Positions 11,430 through 38,800 of a DNA stretch of 64,000 bases are shown here, in pieces. Source of the DNA: Drosophila persimilis (lineage: Eukaryota; Arthropoda; Insecta; Diptera; Drosophilidae). Where the stretch lies: the NCBI RefSeq assembly GCF_003286085.1, contig NW_020825356.1, positions 620,001 through 684,000 of the forward strand. The letters are read 5' to 3'. Made by a program: the position numbers and the translations under genes. Position 1 is the stretch's first letter, and every line of letters begins with the position of its first letter. The notes beneath the pieces were generated by a model. It saw only the letters and a list, made by a program, of their open reading frames with translations. It had not been told where the DNA came from and did not search any database.

Positions 11430-13419
11430 TCACCAAAGAAATGGCGATCGCTCTCGGAGTAGGCGAAGACCATGACGACTCCAGTCCACCTGCGTTATCC
11501 ACAGCTCTCTGGCACTCTCCAACACCGACATGATGGCCGCACCCTTCCAAGCCACCATACCCGCATCCATGCCTTTGGTGAACACATTCACCTCGATGCC
11601 GGGCTGCACCTGCTGGCTGATGCAGCTTTGCAGCCAGGCCGCCAGGCCGGGTATCTTCACGCTGCTGCCTACGAGCAGAATGGAGCCGTACATCTTGCGC
11701 TTTGTCTCGTTGGTGGCGCAACGGCCAATGGCTTCGAGGACAGCCTGATCCAGTGGCATCACCTGACCCTGGCCGTACTGATAAACTCCATTCGCAGTGT
11801 CAGCGAAATGCTTTTGCGGATGACCGACGCAGGGGCTGCTGGTGTTGTGGACGGCGACGCCGTTAGAGGAAGGCTCATCCTGATCGACCACATTCAACTC
11901 CTCGTCATCGGCTGTAATGGGCGGTAGGAGGCGTGGCTGGGCGAGAAGCTGTGCAACGATTGGATCTGCTGCACGAGCGCCATTCTTTCGGCCCGTCTCC
12001 CGCAGATACTCGGCATCGAAGCAATCCTCGCAGTCGTACTGCTCCTGGGGCGGCTGCTGTGTGAAGGCCTTTCTCGCCTTGCCCGTAATGTTCAGCAGTT
12101 CGGTGTGAAAGAAGGCCAGGGGGGCCATTATGGCCTCGTCGCCCACCTGCAGGGTGTAACGCAGCCACTGGCCATTCTGTTTCCTCAGATGGAACTGCTT
12201 CTCCTGGGCCCCACACACTTTGGCATTGAGATGACAGAAGCGCTCCTTTAGCTTGTCCATCAGGCGGGCATCAACATAGCTGTCCTGGACACTGCACTCG
12301 CGATAGGGGAAGCCACACTTGCGCAACAGCATGAGCAGCACCTGGTTAATGTCACCGCCGCCATACTGCAACCGTACCCGCGAATTAAGCTGGGAAATGC
12401 CGTCCTCGATGCAGGCTATAGAGGTCTTCTGCGCGCCAATATCCACCACACAGCCGAAGCCAATACCCGCCCCATAGGTGGAGGCGACACTGTCCTGTAC
12501 CAGGAAGCAACGCTGGAAGCCGAGACGCTGCAGCAGAAGGGTCATAAACTCACGCAGATGTCGCCGCACATAGACATCGTTGACCACCAGAACGGCCGAA
12601 TGGGTGCGAAGATCGCGCAAATTAATCTTCAGTCTTGCCTCCAATGCGTACGACCATATCCGCTCAATGTGCTGCAACGTACACTACAAGAAGGCAATCG
12701 TTGACTATTGACTGTGCTGGCCAAAGGCTGACTCTAGACTTACCTGCAGAGAGCCACCTTTCTGCTTGTGTACATTCAGTTCTCCCCGCTGGATGGGGAA
12801 GTGGATGTCGTAGTCGCGAGCATCGAAGGTGCTCAGCCTCAGGATCTGCTCATCGAACAGCACCGGTGCGTCCCGGTCCAGCCACTGCCTGTTCCGCTCT
12901 TCGCTTAGATTACCAGGCGGCGGTATCTTCTCGGCCACACTCTTGCGATTGAAGTGGGCCAGCTGCTGCGGAGGCGTTGCCACGCGCAACCGTTGTTTGT
13001 CGTCGATCACACAATTCTGTAGTATGCGCGACGCGATTAGTCGTTGCTCCTCAAACTCTACCTGCAGTTGTGCGGGATTTATGTTGTCCAGCGACGGCAG
13101 CATCGGGTCATGGTAGGGCCAGTCGCCCTCCTGGTGCTTACGCTTGTAGGCGACCGCATGGAGCATGGTCAACGGATTAAGGTCACAGGCCCGGCCAATT
13201 CGCAAATGCTGCGACCCCGGATGTATCACAATGATTTTGGGTGCATCCAATGGCTGGACCTGTTGCGATGCCTGCAGGCGGCCGCTGCTGGTGCTGCTGG
13301 CGCGCGACCGTCTGCAAATAGTTTATTCATTTTCTGATCCACTGGACCCCAAGGGAATCGTGCACTTACTGCATAATTGATACTTCTGTGGTTGGGAGAG
13401 GGTAGGTGACGGCAGCCAT
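11430..13419 (-). CDS. Arp8: Actin-related protein 8 (INO80 complex subunit)
   Basis: This is a nuclear actin-related protein of the INO80 chromatin remodeller. Exons are approximately 13370-13419 (MAAVTYPLPTTEVSIMQ), approximately 12744-13313 and 11430-12683, with a consistent phase (CA|A, then phase 0). Diagnostic blocks are IIVIHPGSQHLRIGRA, DYDIHFPIQRGELNVH, VVDIGAQKTSIACIEDGIS, RLQYGGGDINQ, GFPYRECSVQD and the C-terminus MLRERSPFLW-like (LRERSPFLW). All align with human ACTR8. An acidic, Asn/Ser-rich insertion near NVVDQDEPSSNGVAV lies where Arp8 carries its characteristic insert. The short first exon is supported by the GTAAGT donor and TTTGCAG acceptor. In-frame open sequence continues upstream to 13590, but the 13419 ATG fits best. 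Its 5' end faces the small ORF at 13637. Confidence 0.92.
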
Positions 13420-13636
13420 GGCCTGAAGAAGAAATTTTTCACAGTTTTCGCCATGGCGATGTCTGCTTAGCGATGGGACTGTACTCGGTACACACGAGTA
13501 TCGCACGTCAGCTGGTGCCTTGTGAGCCCCGGTGCAGTCGATAGTTGCCATCGAAGCTGTCAACTTTAGCGGTATATCCTTTTCTGTCATAGTTTAAATG
13601 TAAGTTCAAGTCCAACAGGAGTAAAAAAAAATCAAA

Positions 13637-13798
13637 ATGGGAGACCTGTCAATGAATTTGGTCTTAAATTTGACCCGAATCACAGAATTGGTAACGGCCC
13701 TACACGTACTGAACGTTCCCATAGACGCTGACGATTTGGATGAATACCACCAACAATATAATATCATTGGTTTGAAGAATTATGGGTTTCGCTGCTAG
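13637..13798 (+). CDS. Possible 53-aa micro-protein ORF
   Basis: This is an ATG-to-TAG ORF in CAAAATGGG context, 218 bp from the Arp8 start on the opposite strand. The peptide begins MGDLSMNLVLNLTRITELV and ends GLKNYGFRC. It has an amphipathic, heptad-like hydrophobic first half and an acidic stretch (DADDLDEY), and uses codons that look normal for this block. I do not recognise a family. It could be a short gene driven by the shared Arp8 promoter, the first exon of something longer, or chance. Conservation of frame between species would decide. Confidence 0.4.
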   Translation: MGDLSMNLVLNLTRITELVTALHVLNVPIDADDLDEYHQQYNIIGLKNYGFRC

Positions 13799-14559
13799 CG
13801 GTTATCTTATTTCTTATAAGATATGGCGAGTGAGGGTTATATACATATATATTCATTGATCTAACAGGCTTGGCCCCTTCAACTGGATAGTAAATATATA
13901 GTGGAAATTAATAATGGTCTGCATACACATACACATTAAAATATGGAAGCATATAAGAAAGCCGAAATCGGGGAACATTATCGAATCCAAAGAATCATTC
14001 AAAAACGTATTTGTTTTAGAATTGAGAAAAAATGTTGTCATCTAATGCACAAATTAAGGCCAAAACTAGTCAGTTTATTTTTTAAAGGTATTTCAACGAT
14101 ATTTTAAAGCCCATTGTCTTCTTGCAGAGACGAAGAATAGGATAGGTATCAGGATCGAGATATATATACAAAACACTCACCATATGTCTAAAAAATGTCA
14201 ATTTGAGAAAAGGTCTTTATTAGTAACTTCATATCAATATTTATACTTTCATATAATAAAGGCCTATACTACGGCTTACACGCAATATAGCGACTCTTTT
14301 TTTGTTGATGTTTTTGGTTTAAACCTTTTTTGCAATAAAAGCAAGGATTAAAATCTATCCAATCTTGTAGAAAATTTATTCATCAATGGGATAAAACTAT
14401 GTGGGCATTGCTGAGAGATTTAGTTAGTCAGCATTATTCAATGGAATATCCAAATTGAGCAGTTTCCTTTTTCGTTTGTTTTGATTGACCTATTTCGCTA
14501 GTTGTTTTTTGTTGGACTTATTTCGCTAAAACCTTTTTTTACGCAAAATGCAAGAAAAG
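13799..14559. repeat. AT-rich intergenic with a diverged repeat copy
   Basis: AT-rich sequence without genes. Positions 14322-14455 resemble 14513-14665: both run AAACCTTTTTT, then AAA(A)T(T)AATTCATCAAT, then GATAAAACTATGTGGGCAT or its variant, then CAATGGAATATC / CAACGGAAGATC. So a diverged tandem copy precedes the better conserved copy at 14560-14775. Confidence 0.6.
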
Positions 14560-14775
14560 CAAGTATTAAGAATAAGCCAGTTAAATAGAAAATTAATTCA
14601 TCAATCGTATAAAATTATGTGGACATGGCTAAATGTGCTATATAGCTGAGAATATTCAACGGAAGATCAAAAACGAGGAATATGTAAAATAGAACTTGAA
14701 TTCGTCGGTATATTTGCGGTATTTTTTCAAAAAGAGACGGTATATTTTGGCATATTTCTGAGGGTCGACGGTAGA
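14560..14775 (+). repeat. Dispersed repeat copy A with Motif 6 promoter elements
   Basis: About 200 bp nearly identical to the reverse complement of 44525-44736. Shared landmarks are AATAAGCCAGT, GGCTAAATGTGCTATATAGC, GAGAATATTCAACGGAA, TGTAAAATAGAACTTGAATT and CAAAAAGAGACGGTATATTT. The CGGTATATTT words at 14705-14750 match the fly core-promoter Motif 6 (KTYRGTATWTTT). They point toward the ZNF622-type gene that starts at 14930. Confidence 0.85.
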
Positions 14776-14929
14776 TTTTTTCGACAACATCAAGGAAAAG
14801 AACGTGGTTTGTATCAGAATTTCCAAAAACACCAGACATACACGGCCCCAGAAGTTTCTGTTGTGAAATTAAAAGTGAACTATTTAGAGATATATCAGGA
14901 TCTGATTTCCGAGCCTGTGTGCATCCGAA

Positions 14930-16292
14930 ATGTCGCAGTTCACGTGCCTCAATTGCGATGCGCGTTTCGCCACCGCTGAGGTGCAGCGCGAGCACTACAA
15001 AACAGATTGGCATCGCTACAACCTGAAGCGGCGCGTGGCCCAACTGCCCCCGGTGACGGCGGAGGAGTTCCAGCAGCGCGTACTGAGTGCACGTAGTGCC
15101 ACCGAGATGGCTTTGGAGGAGCAGAAAATGAGCTCTTATTGCAACGCCTGCCGCAAGCAGTTTAGCAGCCAAAAGGCCCACGACAATCACCTGAACAGCA
15201 AGAAGCACAAGGAGTGCCTGGTCAGGTTCGAGCGGCAGCAGATGACGTCCAGTGCCGGCAGCAGCAGCACAGTTTCGGCCTCTGTCTGCACCAGGAGCGT
15301 GGTGGAGCCGCGTCCCCATCCTGCTCTGGCCGCCGCTGCTGCTGGAAAGGGTCGTCTGGCGTTCGCCGAGCGTGCCAAGCAAGTTGACGGCGAGGAGGAC
15401 GATGAAGTCGACGATGATGACTTTGAGGATATCGATGAGGAGGAGGTAGGTGTTTTTTCTCGGCGGCTGGCGGCCATAACATTCATCTTCTTATCTATCT
15501 CTCGCCCACAGGTGGACTCGGATGAGTGGGACAAGATACCTGAGAATCCGTTGACAGAGCGCGATTGTCTCTTCTGCAAACAGACCAGCGAGGATATGGT
15601 GGAGAACTTGAAACACATGTCCGTAGCACATTCCTTCTTCATACCCGACACCGAATTCTGCACCGATCTGGAGGGTCTGCTCTACTATTTGGGCGAGAAG
15701 GTGGCCAATTATTTTGTCTGCTTGTGGTGCAACGATCGCGGCAAGACCTTCTACTCCCTGGACTCTGTCCGCAAGCACATGGTCGACAAGGGCCACTGTC
15801 AGATGCTGCACGAGGGCGTGGCCCTGGCTGAATACGCAGATTACTATGATTACAGCGAGAGTTATCCAGATAACGTGAGTACATTCTTTCCTATCCTTTC
15901 CTGCTTTCCGAGTTCAATGTTCCCCCCTCTTCCAAAAACAGAAAGACGGCATGGACATCGACGAGGAGGTAGTGCCGGATCTGCTCGACGGCGATGAGTA
16001 CCAGCTGGTGCTACCCTCGGGCGCTGTCATTGGCCATCGATCCCTGTTGCGCTACTATAAGCAGCGACTCCATCCAGAGCGCGGCGTTGTCCTAAAGAAG
16101 TCCGACCGCAAGCTGCACCATGTGCTCAGCGAGTATCGGGCCCTCGGCTGGACCCAGACACAGCAGAAAGCAGCGGCCAGCAAGGCACGCGACATACATC
16201 TCATGAAGCGTGTCCAGTCCAAGTGGCAGATGAAGCTCGGCACCAAGGCCAATAAACTGCAGAAGCACTATCGTGCCCAGATCCTCATCTAA
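14930..16292 (+). CDS. ZNF622/Rei1-type C2H2 zinc finger, 60S subunit maturation factor
   Basis: This is a cytoplasmic pre-60S maturation factor of the REI1/ZNF622 family, which acts in removing nuclear shuttling factors from late pre-60S particles. Exons are 14930-15445, 15512-15874 and 15942-16292, giving 409 aa. The N-terminal zinc finger is FTCLNCDARFATAEVQREHY with the family phrase KTDWHRYNLKRRVAQLPPV. The second finger is YCNACRKQFSSQKAHDNHLN. Further CxxC motifs are DCLFCKQ and FVCLWCNDRGKTFYSLDSVR. The conserved LPSGAVIGHRSLLRYYKQ and the basic C-terminus (LQKHYRAQILI) fit the family. An acidic stretch (EEDDEVDDDD) precedes intron 1. Intron 1 is 66 bp, a multiple of three with no in-frame stop. 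The promoter region contains repeat copy A. Confidence 0.92.
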
Positions 16293-17024
16293 GTCACCGA
16301 CTAGAGCCAGTCAGTTCCCCCTCTCCCACAAAATCTTATTCCATTGCAAATGAAATAATGATGATCGTTGCTGGTTTTTTTTTTGTTTTGCTTAAATTAA
16401 GCATACAGTTTTCTTTTGTATATTACTAGCGATTTCTCTTGAAAATAAAATTACATAATTTAAATTAACAATTAAATATAGTTTAATTTTGATTCGTTTA
16501 TAGTTAAATGTTATGTCGTTATGGTTACAGTTAAAGATTTAATTTAAGCATTAAAATTAGACCAAAAAAAAAAATAATGGGTTCTAAAAACGCATTTCCA
16601 GGGGCTTTCCATACAGTTGGAAGCGAGACGACTGCTGGGAGCGTTTTTAGAACGTGTGTGTGTGTATGCGTGGGTGTGAAGTGACTAAACCATATTTGAG
16701 TGTATGTGTGTGGGTGTGAGGGTCAAATTCAGCTAGATTTGTTATATGTTGTGTATGTGGGTGGATTTCTCCCACGAGTACTGGAGCAACTGTGCTTTGT
16801 GGATCGTGGGATATAAGCTAGTCTTATATCCCACCACACAACCGTTCTTCTACACAGACTGTAGGTGTGCGTGTGTGTGTGGGTTTTGTGATAATGGATT
16901 GGCTGCAATAAATAGCGGTATTTCTGGGCAGCGGGACAATGAGCGCTCCACGCCACGACAGAACGGTGGTGCACAAAAAAAATAGTATTACATATTAAAA
17001 GACGATAAGGGATAACGCTTTAGG
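16293..17024. other. 3' flanks of the ZNF622-type gene (+) and minibrain (-)
   Basis: AT-rich sequence with GTGTGT runs. AAATAAAAT near 16443 is a likely poly(A) signal for the plus gene. A perfect hairpin lies at 16806-16834 (reported separately). Confidence 0.55.
16806..16834 (-). other. Perfect 12-bp stem, 5-nt loop hairpin in the minibrain 3' region
   Basis: GTGGGATATAAG at 16806-16817, loop CTAGT, then its exact reverse complement CTTATATCCCAC at 16823-16834. It lies about 190 nt downstream of the minibrain stop on the minus strand, so it would fold in a minibrain 3'UTR that extends this far. Function unknown. Confidence 0.75.
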
Positions 17025-32874
<15,850 letters not shown>

Positions 32875-35800
32875 GTGGGGGCTGATGTTTTTTGTTGGTT
32901 TACGCGGTTGAATGATTAATGAATTAGTTCTTAGATTTATCTAAATATATATATCGTGTGTATATATATATTTTACTCTTTATATATATATAACATATGT
33001 ATATGTTTGTATATATATACTATATATATATCTATGTATATATATTGCGTTATTTGTTCATATGATTTTGGATAAATTGAATCAAATTATGTCAGATTTT
33101 GGTTGGTTTTGTTTTGTGATTTTCTATAAATTAAATATGTTTTTAATTTTTGTTTTTTCCTTCTACTTCTTGATTCGCGTGTTGCTTTCGCTGCTTTCCT
33201 TATGGTTCTACTTCTTCGGTTGCTTTTGGTTCTTCGTCCTTTTTCTGGTTGTTTTGTTTTCTTCAGATGTCGTTCTGTGTTCTGTCTTGTGTCTTCTATC
33301 GGTTACTTCTCTTCCGTTTAGCTTCCGCTTTCTTCGTGTCGTTGTTCTTGAATATTGGATTGCATTTGCGATTTGCTTTTATTGCTTTTTGTTTGTTTGT
33401 TTGTGTTTTTTTTTTGTTTTTTTGTTCGTGTATACAAGATATTACATATGTAGTTGTATATGTATAAGTGTGGCTATATTTATATGGTATTTATGCATAT
33501 AGATATATATTTATATATATATATGTATATATATTTATGTATGTGTGTTTATGTATGTATGTTTGTGTATTTGTGTGTGTTTGTATTTTGTTGTTGTTGT
33601 CGAATACTTTTTTGTTGTTGTTTTTGCGTTGCGATTGTTTCTTACTTTTGTTATTTTTTTATTTAAAATTATGAACACATTCGTTTAAAGTCTTTTTGTT
33701 GTTTGTTGGGATTTGCTTTGAATGTTGTATTTTTGTTTTTTGTTTTGTTTTTGTTGTTGTTATATCACTGTTTTATTCCTCCTTGTTATCCATTCCATTC
33801 CTTCGGTTGCATATGTTTCGTTTTTTGTTGTTGTTGTTGTTGTGTGTTTCCGAGTGAGATGACACTATGTTTACAGCTGTTGTTGTTGTTGTTGTTGTTT
33901 CTCGCAGCAGCACATTTAGCGGTGCTTTTCATTTATTTACCGTTAGCACAGCAATTACACGCAATGCACTCACCCATGCACAAACCCACATGCAAATCCA
34001 GCATACGGCGGCACACGCACACGCACACGCACACGCACACACCTCTATGAGGCAGGCCCACGAGCGTGTTTGTGTGCTCTAATGAAAACAAAAACACACA
34101 CACACACGAGCAACGCACTCTCGCACACGCACACGTACACACGTACACACGCACACAAGCACGAACACGCGCAAATGCAGGCGCCTCTACAAAAAGCTCA
34201 AGGGATCTCGGATCTTGCGTCCCGTTACACGCGACACGTCTCGTTTGAAGCTTAATTTTTGTTATTCCACTTTTTGCTGCGTTTTCTTAACCTTTTTTTT
34301 TCTCTTTTGCGTTGTGATTTTCCTTGCCGTTTGTTTTGCTTTGTTTTCTTAGGTTATGGTAGTTTTTGTTAGATTACTGCAATTTGTATTGTTATTGATC
34401 TTAAAGGAATTTTCTTTAAGATTTGTGGTCGCGACGGCTCTGCTGCGGTTGCACATTTTGCGGGGTATCATCCGATGCAAACATTTCACAATTATTATTG
34501 GTATTCCATTTGAAATATTCACGATAAATCCAACACACAATTAAAAAAAAAAAATGTTTAAGTCTAAAAACAATAATCAACTAACATTAATGACACGACT
34601 TTTCGGGGCGTCGGATTTAAATGTTGTTAAAATGTGGAGGCCGTTTTTGTAGGATTTTCATTTTCATTGCCGGTTTTTTCCATGGTAATACCCGGTGTTC
34701 CACTGTGCAGCAGCTGTTTATAATCCTTGCTGTCTGTTCCACTGTAATCCCGTTGCTTTCACGTTCCACTGTGCCGGTGGCTGCTGTCTGTTGTTTTTTC
34801 TTTTACCCTCTCTGCATAATAATCATTTGAAAATCAGACAGCTGTTGGTGGTCCATAGAGAGAGAGAGAGAGAGCTCTAAAAGGCTGCAAAAAAAAACAG
34901 AGAGAGAAGAGGTATACAAGAATTAGTTTAGCTGTGATTTATACAAAGATTTAAGGTATATGTACTAAAATAAGTTCTATGTTTAAACGCAGCATTCGCC
35001 GCGTCGCAAAATGCAAATAATAATAATAAGGAATAGGAAAAAAACACACACAACACGACGACGCTTGGCTGCTGCTGCTGTTCTGCTGTTCTGCTGTTAA
35101 GAAACAAACTGTTAAAAAGTTAACTGCGTTTGCGGCTCTCTCTCTCTGCTGCGGCTCTGCTCTGCTTGAGAGAGAGAGAGAACTCTGCTGCTGCTAGGTT
35201 CTGCTGCTGCTTCTGTTCTCTCATTCACTCTTCTGCCTGCCTGCTGCCTCTTCAGCTTTCTGCTGTTGGCAGCAGGTGAACGAACGACACGCGACGCAAA
35301 AAGCAGAGAGAGAACAGCGCCAGCAAGTGAGAGAGAGTTTAAGCGAGAGAGCTCCGAACGCGAGTTCTAAGGCAAGTTCAACGTGTGAGCTGTGGCTGTG
35401 GCTGTGGCTGGGAGCTGGGGCGCCGCCTAGCCTCTGACATTGCACACACTCCTCTCCCACCGCCCATCTCCCACCTGCCACTTTCAGACAGCTGTTTCAA
35501 GTTCGATTTCGATGTCGCAGCCTTCCCTGCGATTGCTCTTGTTGTCAAGGCGAACATTTAGGTTTTTTCTTTTTTGTTTTTTGTGTGTTTTGTTTGCAAT
35601 TTTAATTACAAATTTTCGTTGATTAACTAAAATACACACATACGTGAGCAAATATTTTTTTGCTTTGCTTTTGCCATTGCCATTGCCTTTGCTTTTGCCT
35701 TTGCTTTTGCGGTGAAAGTGGCATTAGAGGTGGTTGTTGCTTTTGCTTTGGCCTTTACTCTGGCCTTTTTCTTTTGGCTGTAACTTCGTTCTGGCGGGTG

Positions 35801-38800
35801 GCGGCACATGTCGGCCTTTGGAGGAGAGCAGAGTCGAGAGTTGTTGTTGCCAGGGGCCAGAGAGGCAGAGCGTTGCCACCTCGTCTGCTACTGCTTAGCC
35901 TTTTTTCTGTTTTTTGGTACAGTAATCACTAGGTGCATGTCAAATGGAAACCCTTGCCCGACTGTTAGAACTTTATACCTTTTTGCCTTCCCCCTACAGG
36001 TGTTTCCCCTCCCCTTTGTGGAAAACTGAAAACCCAATATTTTAAATATAAACCATTTCAAAATGTAGGAATTTGGCGAATGCCACACACGTTTTTAATA
36101 TTTATAATCTTCAAAGATTTCCGAACCCTTCTATTCTTGATTATTTCCATTTCGTGACTGGAAAACACAAACATTTGCCGCAGTAGATATTGCGAAAATG
36201 AAAGATACCATAGATAAACAGGTCTATCCAAAAGGTCTATCATTCTTGAAAATCTTTTGCTAAATTGCTTACATTTTAAGTCTAAAAATCACTAACTGTA
36301 GACACAATATTTGTACAAGAATTTTAATAGCTTTTAGTAGAATAATCTTTGGAAAATAGTAATTTATTCGAAATTAAAAATCCTTCCACCTTCCCACAGT
36401 ACATCTCTGTTGTGGTGGTGGTGTGGCTGTTGCCTTTTCGTGTGAATGGATGGGATTTCGGCGAAAATTATTCACACAAAACAAGTTTGAAACAAACAAA
36501 AACAAAAAAGTGCACTCTGTGAGGTAGTGTCCCTGCCATGCGGAATGATCATTGCCGCTGCTGTGAATCATTCCTTTTGGCCATAAAATGAGTCACTTTC
36601 CGGGCTTGCCAGAAGATTCCCTGATTCCCTGGGGATCTGTGGGAGGGGCCCATCATCATGTGGGTGACTCCACCCCCTACCCCTACCCTTACCCTTAGAC
36701 AATGGCAGTAACTGTGTTTATTTGCGGCCTTATCAATTTTCACGAGTGACCGCTGTGACGTCACAAATCGCCAGTTTGCCTTACCCTATCCCCAATCTCC
36801 GTCCCTGCCCCGCCCTGCCTGTCTGCTGTTCGATATTTTTAGCCCGCCGGCAACAACCAAATGCCTGCTTCATCATTTATTTTTGGGCCAACACGAAACC
36901 GACAGCAGCAGTAAATATAATAGAAAGCAGAGCCCTCCTACACACGAAGCAGCAACCCACGCACTGGCAACCCTGGCAATCCCCCCCCACGCCCCCAGGA
37001 GATTTGTGATACCTTTGTAGAGCACCAGAATGATCCTCAATCAAAATCAAAGTTCCGTTCCAAGCTGGCAAAGAATTCTGTTGGTTGATATCTCGTTATC
37101 GATTTTGGTATTTTATGGAATCCCTTCCATCAACAATGATCTGCTATACACAACGATATAGCTCACAGTCTTTAAAAAATAAATCAAGAATTCATCCCCA
37201 CAAGGGACATATTCCTATTGGATTTTGGTCCCATTTACGGAGCTGCCACCCCATCATCCCATGGAATTATCTTGAATCTACAAATGTGAGAACTTTATTT
37301 CATTATTATTGCAATCGGATAGGCCCAAAAGGTGCCGTTTATTCCTGGGATGCCGCCTTCTGGTGCTTACATACAGATTGAATGGATATGGCAACTGAAA
37401 TTCCAAATACTTTTTGTATACGGATATTGAATATCTTAAGTCTGAGAAATAGCGAACATCTGTATAGGGGGTACGGTAGGGTATCCCATAACCTAAAGGC
37501 GTGTGATTTGTATATTTATTTATAGCGGAAAATGGATGGAAAATTTTATACCCTTCCTCTACAATCGTCGAATGACGTTAATTCTCAGAAAAAGTCTAAT
37601 AAACGAATGGCCACAAACACACTAGCGATTCGGTATCCTTTTACAATGAAATCCCAAAACAGATATTATTATTTTTTTTCTAAACATATTTGGGAGAGTG
37701 TTTTTTTCTACAAGAGAGCAAAAGTCCCTTGAGTTCATTAAAACTACGGAATATTTCTTTTTTTAAGCTCCATAATATTTATATTTTTGTGTGAATGTCA
37801 AATTTGTCATTCACATGTAAACTTTGGCTGTAAAATACCGACAGATACCAAAGCCTCTTAAACTCTGCGATTATGTATTTCGCAAACCCAACCCTCAGTT
37901 TATGATCATAATTTTCTAGCGGCATTTTTTGTGCGCGACGTTTGACGTCAAAACGTGACTGTGCGCGTGTCTGTCTGTCTGTCTGTCTATCTATCTCTGT
38001 GTGTGTTTGTAAGAGTAAAAATCTCTCTCTCTCTGGCAGCGGCATTCACTCAACGTTCGTTCTCTTCTTTTGCTGCCACCCACACGCCTCGCGCTGACCC
38101 AAATTGATGGCCGGCTGCTGCTGCTGCTCCTCTTCTTGCAAACATTTTGCCATCTGTTTGTTTGTGTTTGTGGCTCTAATTGAAAATTGAAAATATCTTA
38201 TAAATGGTGTGGGGGAAAGGGGAGTACTAAGTACTACCTCTGGCAAGCTTTCCCACGATTTTCCCTCCTTTGGGGTTTTTTTTTTTTTTAGCAGCGCAAC
38301 ATGTGGCTGGCAACGCCTCTACTACCGCACAAGAAAGAACGTTATCTTATAACAGTGCTCTCTCCTGATGGATGGATCACAGTGTTAATTCGTAAACGGG
38401 TTTTTTTTCGGCAAAGAAGAGAGAAGAGATTTGTGCACCGAAAGACCTCCCTCAGACGGCATGGAATCGCTGGACAGAGAAAGGGTTCAAGTCAAGTGAT
38501 CACTGTACTTGTATGCATGTGTGTGCTTTTGTGTTTGTGCTCCAGATTTTCGGACGGTTGCGGTGCGACTTTGTCTACTAAAAATACTTCGTAGGCGGGT
38601 TCGTTTCTCTCTCCTATCCCATTCCCATTCCCTTTCCCTTTCCCCTTTCTTCCATTTCTTCTCCTTCGTATTCGTTAGTATCGCTGATTAACCAAAAAAA
38701 TGAAAGAAATGCAAAAAAAAAAGAATAATAATAAACGACAACAAAACGGTTTTTGCGCTTTTGAAAGCATTTTTTTATTTATTTTTTTAATGAAAGAAAG

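Noticed and set aside
13420-13590. In-frame extension of Arp8 upstream of MAAVTYP
   Set aside because: The frame stays open to 13590, but the upstream sequence lacks Arp8 similarity and the 13419 ATG gives a normal start. The region is more likely 5'UTR/promoter.
33062-34050. Phe/Val/Cys-rich plus-strand ORFs that look like membrane proteins
   Set aside because: They arise from T-rich and TTG/TGT repeat sequence in an intron. No start context, splice signals or family motifs.
34000-34170. Repeated CACACG units resembling a repeat-spacer array
   Set aside because: This is a simple microsatellite without fixed-length unique spacers, and the host is an animal, so it is not a CRISPR array.
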